Notes under the pieces: model-generated
Database searches by the model: none
Seen by the model: only the letters and a program-made list of their open reading frames with translations
What the model was told of the DNA's origin: nothing
NCBI GenBank assembly: GCA_964454015.1
Contig: CAYVQF010000007.1
Coordinates: forward strand, 62,001-126,000
Direction of reading: 5' to 3'
DNA from: CAYVQF01 sp964454015
Lineage (GTDB): Bacteria > Myxococcota_A > Bradymonadia > UBA4248
DNA: 64,000 nt
Position numbers and translations under genes: made by a program
Part shown: piece by piece, positions 1-8,416 of the stretch
Position numbering within the stretch: the first letter of the stretch is position 1
Layout: every line of letters begins with the position of its first letter

Positions 1-339
1 CATGTGGATGCGTCGGGCAAAGCGGTGGTGGTCAGGCCGCTGGCCGCCCCGGAGACGGAGGTGCTCCGGCGGCTGACGCAACAGCACTGTTTTGCCTTGG
101 CGGCTTTGCTACAGCACGGTGATTTGAATGCCATAGAGCTGGCGCAGGTGTTGACCATGGCATTGGGTCCCGCCCGTTTGACCTTACAGTTGTTGCACCA
201 GCGCCAGGTGCTCGAGCTGCGTTCCGCACAGAGCAGCCGTGATCCAGACGTGCAGCGCTACAAGATTGCTTCGCGTCACCTCGGTGGCGTGATCAAGCAT
301 TTGCAGGGAAAACACATCGTGTATTGGTCTGCGCCTTGA
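1..339 (+). CDS. Unknown protein, 3' end only
   Basis: C-terminal part of a gene that begins outside the window. The frame is open from base 1; a GTG at 4 could be a start but has no visible ribosome binding site, so a truncated gene is more likely. About 112 residues are visible, soluble, with no signal or membrane segment. A helix-turn-helix-like stretch (ALAALLQHGDLNAIELAQ) followed by LTLQLLHQRQVLEL and a basic C-terminal strand looks like a small winged-helix fold. That is an impression from the pattern, not a family assignment. The next gene, an MscS channel, begins 54 bases downstream on the same strand. Confidence 0.55.
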   Translation, partial: HVDASGKAVVVRPLAAPETEVLRRLTQQHCFALAALLQHGDLNAIELAQVLTMALGPARLTLQLLHQRQVLELRSAQSSRDPDVQRYKIASRHLGGVIKHLQGKHIVYWSAP

Positions 340-393
340 TCGGTGCGGGCAGAGCCGAGAGGAAAGTGATGGGTGTCGAGCTAGGAGGAGACC

Positions 394-1227
394 ATGCCTG
401 AAGTACCAAGCGGGGGCTTGTTCGATGCTTTCCTGTCGCCTGGGGCCATATTGGCCATTGTGACCATCCTTGGCAGCGCGTGGTTGGTGATCCGTTTGTT
501 GACCTATGTGGTGGAGAGCTTGGCGAGTCGTTTTGGGGAACGGCGACTGCTTCTCTTGCGTTTTGTGCCGCTGATTTCGATTTTCGTGTGGGGAATTGCG
601 ACGGTGTTGCTGGTGGTGGGGGTGATGAACCCAGGCTCGCAGACGATGGCGGCCTTGGTTGGGGCTTCGGTCTTTGCCATTGGCTTCGCCGGCCAGGACT
701 TCGTCAAGAATATTCTGGGCGGGCTGATCATTCTCTTCGATGGTCCGTTCCAGGTGGGTGATAAAGTTGAGATCCAGCCATACTACGGTGAGATCGTCCG
801 CATCGGTTTGCGTTCGACCAAGTTGGTGACCAACGACGACTCCCTCGTGACGGTTCCCAATGCCAAGATGCTGGAACAGGCGGTGTCGAATGGCAACGCT
901 GGGGCCTTGGACTTTCAGGTGGTCACCGATGTCTATCTTCCGGCCCACACCGATCTGCGTCAGGCGGAGCATTTGGCGTGGCAGGCGGCGGCGACCAGCC
1001 CTTATGTGTTTTTGGACAAGCCCGTGGTCGTCGGGATTGCCGATGTCATGAAAGAGCGCCTCTACACGCGGGTGCGCATTCGCGCCTATGTGCTGGATAT
1101 TCGCCTGGAGACGGCTTTCCAGAGCGATGTGTCGAAGCGGGCGAAGTGGGCCTTCATGGAGGCCGGGCTGTTGCCGCCGCACTTTGGCGAACACGTGATG
1201 GTCGGAAGCGACACGGAGGCGGCATGA
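394..1227 (+). CDS. Small-conductance mechanosensitive channel, MscS family
   Basis: 277-residue inner-membrane channel that would open under membrane tension and release solutes during hypo-osmotic shock. Hydrophobic segments lie near residues 14-36 and 53-75. They are followed by the pore-lining TM3 with the MscS pattern VGASVFAIGFAGQDFVKNIL near 88-107, and then the beta-domain signature GPFQVGDKVEI and the VPNAKM motif. Length fits a minimal MscS. The start ATG at 394 is preceded by GGAGGAG. The stop TGA overlaps the ATG of the following WD40 lipoprotein (ATGA), which implies translational coupling. The family call is secure; gating properties and ion preference cannot be read from sequence. 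Confidence 0.93.
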   Translation: MPEVPSGGLFDAFLSPGAILAIVTILGSAWLVIRLLTYVVESLASRFGERRLLLLRFVPLISIFVWGIATVLLVVGVMNPGSQTMAALVGASVFAIGFAGQDFVKNILGGLIILFDGPFQVGDKVEIQPYYGEIVRIGLRSTKLVTNDDSLVTVPNAKMLEQAVSNGNAGALDFQVVTDVYLPAHTDLRQAEHLAWQAAATSPYVFLDKPVVVGIADVMKERLYTRVRIRAYVLDIRLETAFQSDVSKRAKWAFMEAGLLPPHFGEHVMVGSDTEAA

Positions 1228-3326
1228 AGGCGCCGGCGACAGGGGCTCAGGGCAGGCGTCGCGGTGGTTGGCCGTGGGTGGTGCTGTGGTGCTGGGTGGG
1301 GATGTGCCTGGCCTGTGGGAGCGAAGCAACCGTGGAGGCGCCCCGTCCAGAGGTGGTGGAGGAGCAAGCGTTGGAGCCGGAGTTGACGGATGTCGTCGAC
1401 CCCCAGGCCGAGGTCGTCCAGGAGCGCGCCTTGCGGACGCGTTTTCGCCCGCTCTCGCCGCGCCTCGATAGAACGGGCACCCCCTTGCCTCCAGGGGCGT
1501 CGCAGCGCTTGGGTTCGCTGGCGCTGCGGCACCCCGTGCCGGTGGTCGCCGTCGCGAGCGCGGCAGCGGGGCGTCGCGAAGGGGACTGGTTCGTCAGTGC
1601 CGACGCCGAAGGCAGTGTTCGGGTCTGGGACGCGGAGAGCGGCCAGTTGCGGCAGATTCTGACCAGCCCGGTCCCGGTGCTGGCGCTGGCGGCGGCGCCG
1701 GAAGCGGCCCTGGTGGCCGTGGGGGGGGGCGATGGCTTGGTTCGGCTGTGGGACGTACGGGATGGCAGCCAGGGGGCAATTATCCCTACCCAATGTGGCG
1801 AGATTGGGGCTTTGGCGTTGAGTGGAGACGGGGGCTGGGTGGCTGTCGGGGGGGAGCGCGATCTGGTGCAGCTCTTCCGGACTGAGAGCGGCGCGCATCA
1901 TGCGGATTATTTGGGCCATGGCGTGGCGGTCCAGGATGTGGCGTTTTCGCCCGATGTGCAGTCTTTGGCGACGTTGGGGCGCGATGGCTCGCTGCGGGTG
2001 TGGTCGCTGCTTGACGGGAGCCGACTCTTGCAAGTCTTCGATCCGGCGCATGGTGGCCTGCATCGTTTGGCGTGGTCAGCAGACAGCGCCTGGTTGGCCG
2101 TGTCGGGGCGTACGGTACGTGTTTTCGATGTGCAGGCTGGTCGGCAACGCTTGGCTTTGGATACGCAAGAGCAGGTGCAGCACACGGATGTGGTGTTTTC
2201 TTCGGACCAGCAGAGTATTTATACCTGTCAGGGCAATAGCTTGCGCCTCTGGGACAGCCGCAGTGGTGCGCCGAGAGACGTGATTCGTTTCGAAGGGATG
2301 AGCCTGCGCGCCATGACCTTGGTGCGCCCCGATAGGCTGGCGCTCATCAGCGGGCGGCGGATCGTGGTGGTCGACCCCGGGAGCGGCCGCGAGGTGTGGC
2401 CCGCCTCGGGGCACGCCGATGGCGTTACGGCGGTGGCGTTTTCTCCCCGCGGACATCGGGTGGCGACGGCCGGCTTGGATGCTTGGGTTTACCTCTGGGA
2501 CGTGGCCACGGGGGAAGTCCAGGCGCGGTGGCGTGCCCCTCGGGTGGTGACGGCGCTGGCGTTTTCGCCAGATGGAACCCAGGTGGTGACGGCGTCGCCC
2601 CTCGACACCCTGCGGGTGTGGGATCTCCATGGCAAGGCCGTGCAGGTCCCGCTGCCAGGCGTGGGGGTAAGCGCGATGGCAGCCAACGTCGATGACCAGG
2701 TGGTGGCGTTCTTTGGGGACCGACAGGTGCGCTGGTTCGTGTGGGGCGAGACGTCTCTGGAGGAGGTGCGGATCCAGGCGGCGGTGGCCGAGCATGTGCG
2801 GGTCGCGGCGCTGGATCCGAGGGGGGAAGTGTTCGCAGCGGCGGCGTTGGAAGGAGGGGTCTTGCTCTGTCGCAAGGACGAAGAGGCCTGCACAGATGTC
2901 CTCTTTGGGGGGGATGGCCCGGTGTGGGACTTGGCTTTTCACCCGACAGAGCGACTGCTCGTGACGGCGGTTCGCGAGCGGGAGGGAGGCGCAGGGCTGG
3001 TGCGTCTCTTTTCCTGGGAGGATGGTGCCGTCGCGGGGGTCGTGCGGGGGGTCCGCCCGCGAGCGGTGACGTTCTCACCCGATGGCGCTCTGCTGAGCTT
3101 TGCCGAGGGGGACCACATCCAATTGGTCGAGCGCGATGGCATGCGCTTGCGCTTTGCCATCCCTGGCCATGAGGGTGCCGTCACTAGCCTCTCCTTTAGC
3201 CCCGATGGCCGGGCCTTGGCGAGCGCGAGCGCGGACAGCGCTGTTTTGCTATGGGACATGAAGCCACTGCGGGTTTTCGTGGCGCCCGTCGAGGTGCAGG
3301 CCGAGGAGGAGGCTGGACATGAGTGA
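1224..3326 (+). CDS. WD40-repeat lipoprotein
   Basis: 700-residue exported beta-propeller protein. I chose the ATG at 1224 because it overlaps the MscS stop and opens a lipoprotein-type signal: basic RRR, hydrophobic core, then CLACGSEA, with Cys at about residue 31. Cys rather than Leu sits at lipobox -3, which is non-standard. After an acidic linker (about 35-90) come roughly twelve degenerate WD40 repeats, visible as recurring FSPDG turns and VRLWD or VYLWD strand ends, enough for about two propellers. WD40 propellers are protein-binding scaffolds; no catalytic domain is visible. The gene is coupled to MscS upstream and overlaps the start of a second WD40 protein downstream, so the three are probably one operon. 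The ligand is unknown. Confidence 0.85.
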   Translation: MKAPATGAQGRRRGGWPWVVLWCWVGMCLACGSEATVEAPRPEVVEEQALEPELTDVVDPQAEVVQERALRTRFRPLSPRLDRTGTPLPPGASQRLGSLALRHPVPVVAVASAAAGRREGDWFVSADAEGSVRVWDAESGQLRQILTSPVPVLALAAAPEAALVAVGGGDGLVRLWDVRDGSQGAIIPTQCGEIGALALSGDGGWVAVGGERDLVQLFRTESGAHHADYLGHGVAVQDVAFSPDVQSLATLGRDGSLRVWSLLDGSRLLQVFDPAHGGLHRLAWSADSAWLAVSGRTVRVFDVQAGRQRLALDTQEQVQHTDVVFSSDQQSIYTCQGNSLRLWDSRSGAPRDVIRFEGMSLRAMTLVRPDRLALISGRRIVVVDPGSGREVWPASGHADGVTAVAFSPRGHRVATAGLDAWVYLWDVATGEVQARWRAPRVVTALAFSPDGTQVVTASPLDTLRVWDLHGKAVQVPLPGVGVSAMAANVDDQVVAFFGDRQVRWFVWGETSLEEVRIQAAVAEHVRVAALDPRGEVFAAAALEGGVLLCRKDEEACTDVLFGGDGPVWDLAFHPTERLLVTAVREREGGAGLVRLFSWEDGAVAGVVRGVRPRAVTFSPDGALLSFAEGDHIQLVERDGMRLRFAIPGHEGAVTSLSFSPDGRALASASADSAVLLWDMKPLRVFVAPVEVQAEEEAGHE

Positions 3327-5865
3327 GCAAAGCCCTCGTCCGCATCGCTCGCGCTTGGGGGCCCTCTTCGTGTTGCCCCTGATCCTGGTGAGCGCATGGA
3401 TTGGTTATCGCAGTTGTGCGACTGAGCGGGTTCTCGGCAGGGTACAGGTTGTGCGGCATGGTACCCTGATGGCCTTTGGGCTAGAGCGAAAAGCGCGCAT
3501 TCAGGCGCAGGAAGAGGCGCGTTTGGCCGTCGAGGAGCGGCAAACGGCGGTGCAACGGGAGCGCACCACGCGGGAGGAACGCGGGCGGATGCTGCAATCG
3601 TTGTTGGCCGAGAAAGGGCGGCATGCTTCGACCTTGGCGCGGATGCCCGGCTTTGAGCACGATGCGCTGTTGACGGCCATCACTGCCGTGGGTTGGGGTC
3701 TGGAGAGCGGTTCGCCGCCGCAGGCGGCGGTCGATGGATTGCTGGCAGCGATCTCGGCGGCACGCGCTAGCCGCCCGCTGCTGCGTGGCCAGGAGCCGCT
3801 GACCTTCGTGGCGTTTTCTCCCGACGGCGACCTCTTGATTGGCGATGCCGAAGGGGGCGGGGCTGCGCTGTTTTCTGCCCGCAATGGGGATCTGGTAGCG
3901 CTGTTGCGCGGTGGCCAAGGGGATGTGCGCCACGCGGCCTTCTCCCCCGGCGGCGATCAAGTCGTGACGGTGGGTGCGGCGCCCTTCGCAGTGATCTGGG
4001 ACACGCGCACGGGCCAGCCCATTCACCGGCTCGAGGGGCACAGGGCACACATCTGGCAGGCCACCTATTCTCCAGATGGTGAGCGTTTGGTGACCACTTC
4101 GGGTGATCACAGCGCGCGGGTGTGGAATGCGCGCACGGGGACCTTGCTCTTCAGCTTGGAAGGGCACCGCTTTGATGTTGGCTGCGCCGCATTCTCTCCC
4201 GACGGCATGCTGCTGGTGACGGGAGGATGGGGTGACGCGGCGCTGTTGTGGGATATGCGGACGGGTTTGCTGCGCGCCCGGCTGGAGGGGCACAGCGAGG
4301 CCGTGCGTGGGGTGGCCTTTTCGCCTTCTGGCTTACAGGTGGCCAGCGTCGCCGATGATGGCATGCTGATCCTGTGGGACAGCCAACAGGGTAAGGCTTT
4401 GCATCGCATGGTCGACAGTGGTGAGGCCCTCTTGGATTTGGCCTTTTCACCTGATGGGACTTTGGTGGCGACGGCCGGTGGCGATGGTACGGTGCGGTTG
4501 TGGTCCGTGACGGATGGACGGGCAGAGATGACCTTGATGGGGCACACCGATGCGGTGAGCTCCGTGTCGTTTTCCTTGGACGGTGCGCGGCTCATCAGCG
4601 CTTCTCTCGATGGCACGATTCGGGTGTGGGAGGTGGCCAGCGGTCGCCAGTTGCACGTGTTGCGCGGGCATCAGGCAGGCGTAAGCCAAGCGGTCTTTGC
4701 GAGAGACGGTCAGCGCATTGCGTCGGCCTCCAACGACGGCACCCTGCGCCTGTGGTCTTTGGAGCGAGATTCCGCGACGGCGACCATGCGCGGCCACATG
4801 CGGGCCCTGACCCATCTGCTCTTCATTCCTGGGAGCACGGCGCTGGCCACGGCCTCGCTGGACGGCACGGTGCGCATCTGGGATGGCCAGAGTGGCATGC
4901 CCCTGTCGACGCTCAAGGGGCACCGAGGTCCGGTTCGCTCCCTGTATCCAACGCCGCGCGCCAACGAGATCGTCAGCATCAGTGATGACGGCAGCGCGCG
5001 GCGGTGGGACGTACAGACGGCGTCGACCCTGCGGGTCTACGCCGGACATCGTGGCCCGCTGACCCATGCCGACGTTGCGCCTGGGGGCGAGACGCTGCTG
5101 ACCTCAGCAGAGGATGGCGCGGTCCGCTTGTGGGATCTCAACTCGGGAGAGAGCCGGCTGGTGATCAGCGGCCACGCTGGGGCGGTCCGTCACGTGCGCT
5201 TCTCTCATGACGGCGCCAAAGTCGTGAGCGCGGGTGCCGATGGTGTCGTGCGGGTGTGGAGCGCCGAGAATGGAGATTTGGACTTGTTGCTCTATGCCCA
5301 TACCGGGGCGGTGCGCTTCGCCGCCTTTGCGGACGACGACCAGAAGGTGGTGAGCGCAGGTGCCGACGGGTTGCTCAAGGTCTGGCGCGTCAGCGATGGC
5401 CATCTCCTGTTTTTCGCTCCATTCCACGTGGCCTCTCTGCGACCGGTGTCGACCGGCGCTGGGGACTTGCTGGTCTTCAAGAGCGTTGCCAACCTGTTGT
5501 TGGTCCTGGATCCAGCGGCGCTCCAGGTGAAGGCGGCGTTGCCGACTTCGAGTCACGCCACCCGCGCCGCCGCCTTCTCCCACGACGGTCGGGTCTTGGT
5601 GGCCGGCAACGTTCTCGGTGAGTTGCGCCTTTGGGAAGTGGCGACGGCGCAACCCATCGCCATCATCAAGGCCCACGCTGGGGCGGTGGAGGCCGTTGCC
5701 TTTACCCCCGATGGCGCTCGACTGGCTTCAGCAGGCGCGGATCGGCTGGCCCGGACTTATCCTGCTGACGCCCGCGGCATGCTGGCGGTGGCGTGCGAAA
5801 TCGCGGCAGGCACCATGGGCTCGGAGCAGGGCTTGCCCTATTGTCAAAGCCTGGCGGCGCCATGA
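3319..5865 (+). CDS. Membrane-anchored WD40-repeat protein
   Basis: 848 residues. One N-terminal membrane helix (about 15-33) is followed by a Glu/Arg-rich coiled coil (about 55-105), a short helical linker, and then 14-16 WD40 repeats filling the rest of the protein. Repeats are very regular, for example GHTDAV, SFSLDG, DGTIRVWE, and are enough for two seven-bladed propellers. The last repeat ends in RTYPAD, with no WD. The linker-plus-propeller layout resembles the C-terminal half of STAND-type NTPase proteins, but no P-loop is present. The start ATG overlaps the stop of the preceding WD40 lipoprotein by 8 bases. The role is presumably scaffolding at the envelope together with its neighbour; the partner is unknown. 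Confidence 0.85.
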   Translation: MSEQSPRPHRSRLGALFVLPLILVSAWIGYRSCATERVLGRVQVVRHGTLMAFGLERKARIQAQEEARLAVEERQTAVQRERTTREERGRMLQSLLAEKGRHASTLARMPGFEHDALLTAITAVGWGLESGSPPQAAVDGLLAAISAARASRPLLRGQEPLTFVAFSPDGDLLIGDAEGGGAALFSARNGDLVALLRGGQGDVRHAAFSPGGDQVVTVGAAPFAVIWDTRTGQPIHRLEGHRAHIWQATYSPDGERLVTTSGDHSARVWNARTGTLLFSLEGHRFDVGCAAFSPDGMLLVTGGWGDAALLWDMRTGLLRARLEGHSEAVRGVAFSPSGLQVASVADDGMLILWDSQQGKALHRMVDSGEALLDLAFSPDGTLVATAGGDGTVRLWSVTDGRAEMTLMGHTDAVSSVSFSLDGARLISASLDGTIRVWEVASGRQLHVLRGHQAGVSQAVFARDGQRIASASNDGTLRLWSLERDSATATMRGHMRALTHLLFIPGSTALATASLDGTVRIWDGQSGMPLSTLKGHRGPVRSLYPTPRANEIVSISDDGSARRWDVQTASTLRVYAGHRGPLTHADVAPGGETLLTSAEDGAVRLWDLNSGESRLVISGHAGAVRHVRFSHDGAKVVSAGADGVVRVWSAENGDLDLLLYAHTGAVRFAAFADDDQKVVSAGADGLLKVWRVSDGHLLFFAPFHVASLRPVSTGAGDLLVFKSVANLLLVLDPAALQVKAALPTSSHATRAAAFSHDGRVLVAGNVLGELRLWEVATAQPIAIIKAHAGAVEAVAFTPDGARLASAGADRLARTYPADARGMLAVACEIAAGTMGSEQGLPYCQSLAAP

Positions 5866-5962
5866 ACGGGCGTTGGGCGCGCTGGCGCTTGGGGGTGTTG
5901 CCTTCTGCGCCCGCATTTTCCACAGAGTATCGTGTTTCGCTTGTGTACTGAGGAGTGAACCC

Positions 5963-7441
5963 ATGACCTACTTACTCGCCATTGACCAAGGAACGACGGG
6001 TACCACCGTCCTCGTACTGGACGATCAGCTCACCGTGTTGGCGAGCGTCAACCGGGAGTTTGCCCAGGTCTATCCCCGACCGGGCTGGGTCGAGCACGAC
6101 CCAGAGGCGATTTGGCAGTCCGTGCTCGATGCCGTGGGTGAGGCCATTGCGCGGGCGCGCATCGATATGGCCAAGATCGCGGCCATTGGGATCACCAACC
6201 AGCGCGAGACCACCTTTCTGTGGGAGCGCGCCACGACCAAGGCGCTGCACAACGGTATCGTCTGGCAGTGTCGGCGCACGGAGGCACGCTGCGCCGCCTT
6301 GCGAGAGGCCGGTCACGCCGGCTTGGTCAAGGAGCGCACCGGCTTGGTCTTGGACCCCTACTTCTCGGCGACCAAGATCGCATGGTTGCTCGATCAAACC
6401 GATAGCCATGCGCGGGCGCAGCGGGGCGAGCTGTGCTTTGGGACGGTAGACACCTATTTGTTGTGGCGCCTCAGCGGCGGCGAGAGCCATGTCACGGATG
6501 TCTCCAACGCCTCGCGAACCATGCTCCTGGATCTCGAGAGCCTGACGTGGGATGCGGAGCTCTGCGAGCTTTTCGGGGTCCCCATGGCCCTGCTGCCGGC
6601 TTTGGGGGGCAACGCCGAGATCTTGGGCCGAACCAAGGGCGTGCCCGGTTTGCCCGATGGGATCCCCATCGCTGGCATGGCGGGAGATCAGCAAGCGGCG
6701 CTCTTTGGCCAGACCTGTTTCGCTACGGGCGAGGCGAAATGCACTTTTGGGACGGGTGCCTTTCTCCTCATGAATACTGGCGCGACGCCGGTGCGCTCCG
6801 ACAACGGCCTGCTGACGACGGTGGCCTGGCGCGTGGGAGAGCAGCGTGTCTACGCGCTAGAGGGCAGCACCTTCATCGCCGGGGCCATCGTGCAGTGGCT
6901 TCGCGATGGCTTGGGCCTCATCGAAAAGGCTGCCGACATCGAAGGCCTCGCCATGGGGGTGGCGGACAACGGCGGGGTGGTCTTCGTGCCTTCCCTGACC
7001 GGTTTGGGGGCACCGCACTGGCGCGCCGAGGCCCGTGGCTTGGTCTGTGGCCTGACCCGCGGTACCACCCGCGGTCACTTGGCGCGAGCTGCTCTCGAGG
7101 GGATCGCGCACCAGAACACGGATGTCCTCGAGGCCATGGCCGCCGACTTGGGGCGGGAGTTGACGACGCTCAAGGTCGATGGCGGTGCGTCGGCCAACGA
7201 TCTCTTGATGCAGATCCAGGCGGACCTCCTGGGCGCGCGTCTGGTGCGCCCCGAAATCATTCAGACCACAGCCCTTGGAGCGGCGCTGTTGGCCGGGTTG
7301 GGAGTGGGCGTGTTCAGTGATCTCGACGCGGTGCGCGCCGTGTGGCGCGAGGCGCGTGTCTTCGCGCCGCTTGCAGACCCTGCGCAGAGGCAGGAGATGC
7401 GCGCCATGTGGGGGCAGGCGCTGCGCCGCGTGTCTCTCTAG
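5963..7441 (+). CDS. glpK: Glycerol kinase
   Basis: 492 residues, the normal length for GlpK (ATP + glycerol to ADP + sn-glycerol-3-phosphate). It has the FGGY-kinase N-terminal motif AIDQGTTGTT at residues 6-15, the NQRETT substrate segment, the GMAGDQQAALFGQ phosphate-binding region and the VDGGASANDLLMQ motif near the C-terminus. The ATG at 5963 follows AGGAGTG. An open frame runs upstream from 5618 but overlaps the WD40 gene and has no family similarity, so it was trimmed. No glpF or glpD is adjacent. The product can feed PlsB, encoded at 50448. The TAG stop overlaps the stop of the convergent gene through a shared CTAG. Confidence 0.96.
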   Translation: MTYLLAIDQGTTGTTVLVLDDQLTVLASVNREFAQVYPRPGWVEHDPEAIWQSVLDAVGEAIARARIDMAKIAAIGITNQRETTFLWERATTKALHNGIVWQCRRTEARCAALREAGHAGLVKERTGLVLDPYFSATKIAWLLDQTDSHARAQRGELCFGTVDTYLLWRLSGGESHVTDVSNASRTMLLDLESLTWDAELCELFGVPMALLPALGGNAEILGRTKGVPGLPDGIPIAGMAGDQQAALFGQTCFATGEAKCTFGTGAFLLMNTGATPVRSDNGLLTTVAWRVGEQRVYALEGSTFIAGAIVQWLRDGLGLIEKAADIEGLAMGVADNGGVVFVPSLTGLGAPHWRAEARGLVCGLTRGTTRGHLARAALEGIAHQNTDVLEAMAADLGRELTTLKVDGGASANDLLMQIQADLLGARLVRPEIIQTTALGAALLAGLGVGVFSDLDAVRAVWREARVFAPLADPAQRQEMRAMWGQALRRVSL

Positions 7442-8382
7442 TCGCCTTGGCCTGCTCCGTCTGCGCTCGAGGGGGGCACCTCCAAGAGCCCCTCCATGGG
7501 CGGCGGTGAGTCGCGGAGGAAGTCGATGGCCGATTGCAGCGCCTCTCGCACCAGGGGGCGCTCCTCCAAGGGAATCCTCTCGGCGAAGGCCTCCATGAGA
7601 AAACTGGGCTCGGCGGTGTAGATGAGGGTCTCGAAGGCCGCCGCCACGACCTCCTGGTTGGGATGACTGAGCAAGGCGAGCATGGGCGCCACCAGGCGTG
7701 GTTCGCGAACGCGATCGAGGTTGCGCAGGATGCTGACCAAAGTCTCGGGGCTTTGCTCGGGATCGCTCAACAAGGTGACGGTGGTGGTCACGCTGTTGGC
7801 GTAGGTTGCCTGGGCCTGCGCCAGGCTCTCCGGGCTCCCTTGTGCGGCACGGGCGAGGGTCAAGGTCGCCGCTAAGTCCACGCGCTCTGGGGCGTGAGTC
7901 AAAGCGATGGTGAGTTGTTGGAGGAAGGCTTCGCGATCACCGAGAGCACGGTAGGCTTCGGCGCGGCTAAGGGTGAGGTCGACATGAGGGGACAGCAGGG
8001 GCCCATAGCGATCCAGCACTTCGATGGCGCGGGTCGGTTGTTCCTCGTAGAGGGCGAGGTGCGCGAGAAGCAACAGGGCGTGCAGTTTTTCTTCCGAGGC
8101 AGGTTCACTCTGCACGATGGCCAAGAGGTGCACCACGGCGAGGTCGTGCTCCCCTTGCATGAGGAAATCATTCGCCAACTGGAGCTGCTCTCGCTGAAAG
8201 TCGAGGCCGCTGTTGGCGGGCGCAGCGCCGGGGCCGGGGCGGGCTTCAAGCGCTGGGGGGGCGTCATGGGTCTGGCTGGGGGGCGTCTCCACGGTGGCAG
8301 GCGCGGCGGCGGCGCAGGCGGCGCAGAGCTGGGCGAAGCCCAAGAAGACGAGGAGGAGAGAGCGTCCTTGACGACGTGGCAT
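7438..8382 (-). CDS. Exported TPR/HEAT-like repeat protein, probable lipoprotein
   Basis: 314 residues. The ATG at 8382 opens a signal sequence (RRQGR, hydrophobic core LLLVFLGF, then LCAAC), so it is probably a lipoprotein, though the lipobox has Cys at -3. After a Pro/Ala-rich linker the protein is all helical: TPR-like pairs at about 70-190 (LANDFLMQGEHDLAVVHLLA, YRALGDREAFLQQL) and a HEAT-like segment at about 215-280 (LVAPMLALLSHPNQEVVAAA). No catalytic motif is seen. It probably mediates protein contacts in the envelope. An in-frame extension to 8892 lies inside the kinase gene and was rejected. The stop is shared with the convergent glpK. Confidence 0.75.
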   Translation of the reverse strand: MPRRQGRSLLLVFLGFAQLCAACAAAAPATVETPPSQTHDAPPALEARPGPGAAPANSGLDFQREQLQLANDFLMQGEHDLAVVHLLAIVQSEPASEEKLHALLLLAHLALYEEQPTRAIEVLDRYGPLLSPHVDLTLSRAEAYRALGDREAFLQQLTIALTHAPERVDLAATLTLARAAQGSPESLAQAQATYANSVTTTVTLLSDPEQSPETLVSILRNLDRVREPRLVAPMLALLSHPNQEVVAAAFETLIYTAEPSFLMEAFAERIPLEERPLVREALQSAIDFLRDSPPPMEGLLEVPPSSADGAGQGD

Positions 8383-8416
8383 CACGGCCTCACTTGGTGG
8401 TGACGTGGGGACAGGG

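Noticed and set aside
184..1329. Long minus-strand open frame opposite the MscS gene, and similar ones opposite nuoD (18155-19531) and rsmH-like genes
   Set aside because: Shadow frames caused by high GC content; low-complexity, His/Arg-rich translations with no ribosome binding site.
5963..7441. Glycerol kinase as a possible partner of the microcompartment
   Set aside because: It is 14 kb away, lacks an encapsulation peptide and fits normal glycerol and lipid metabolism.
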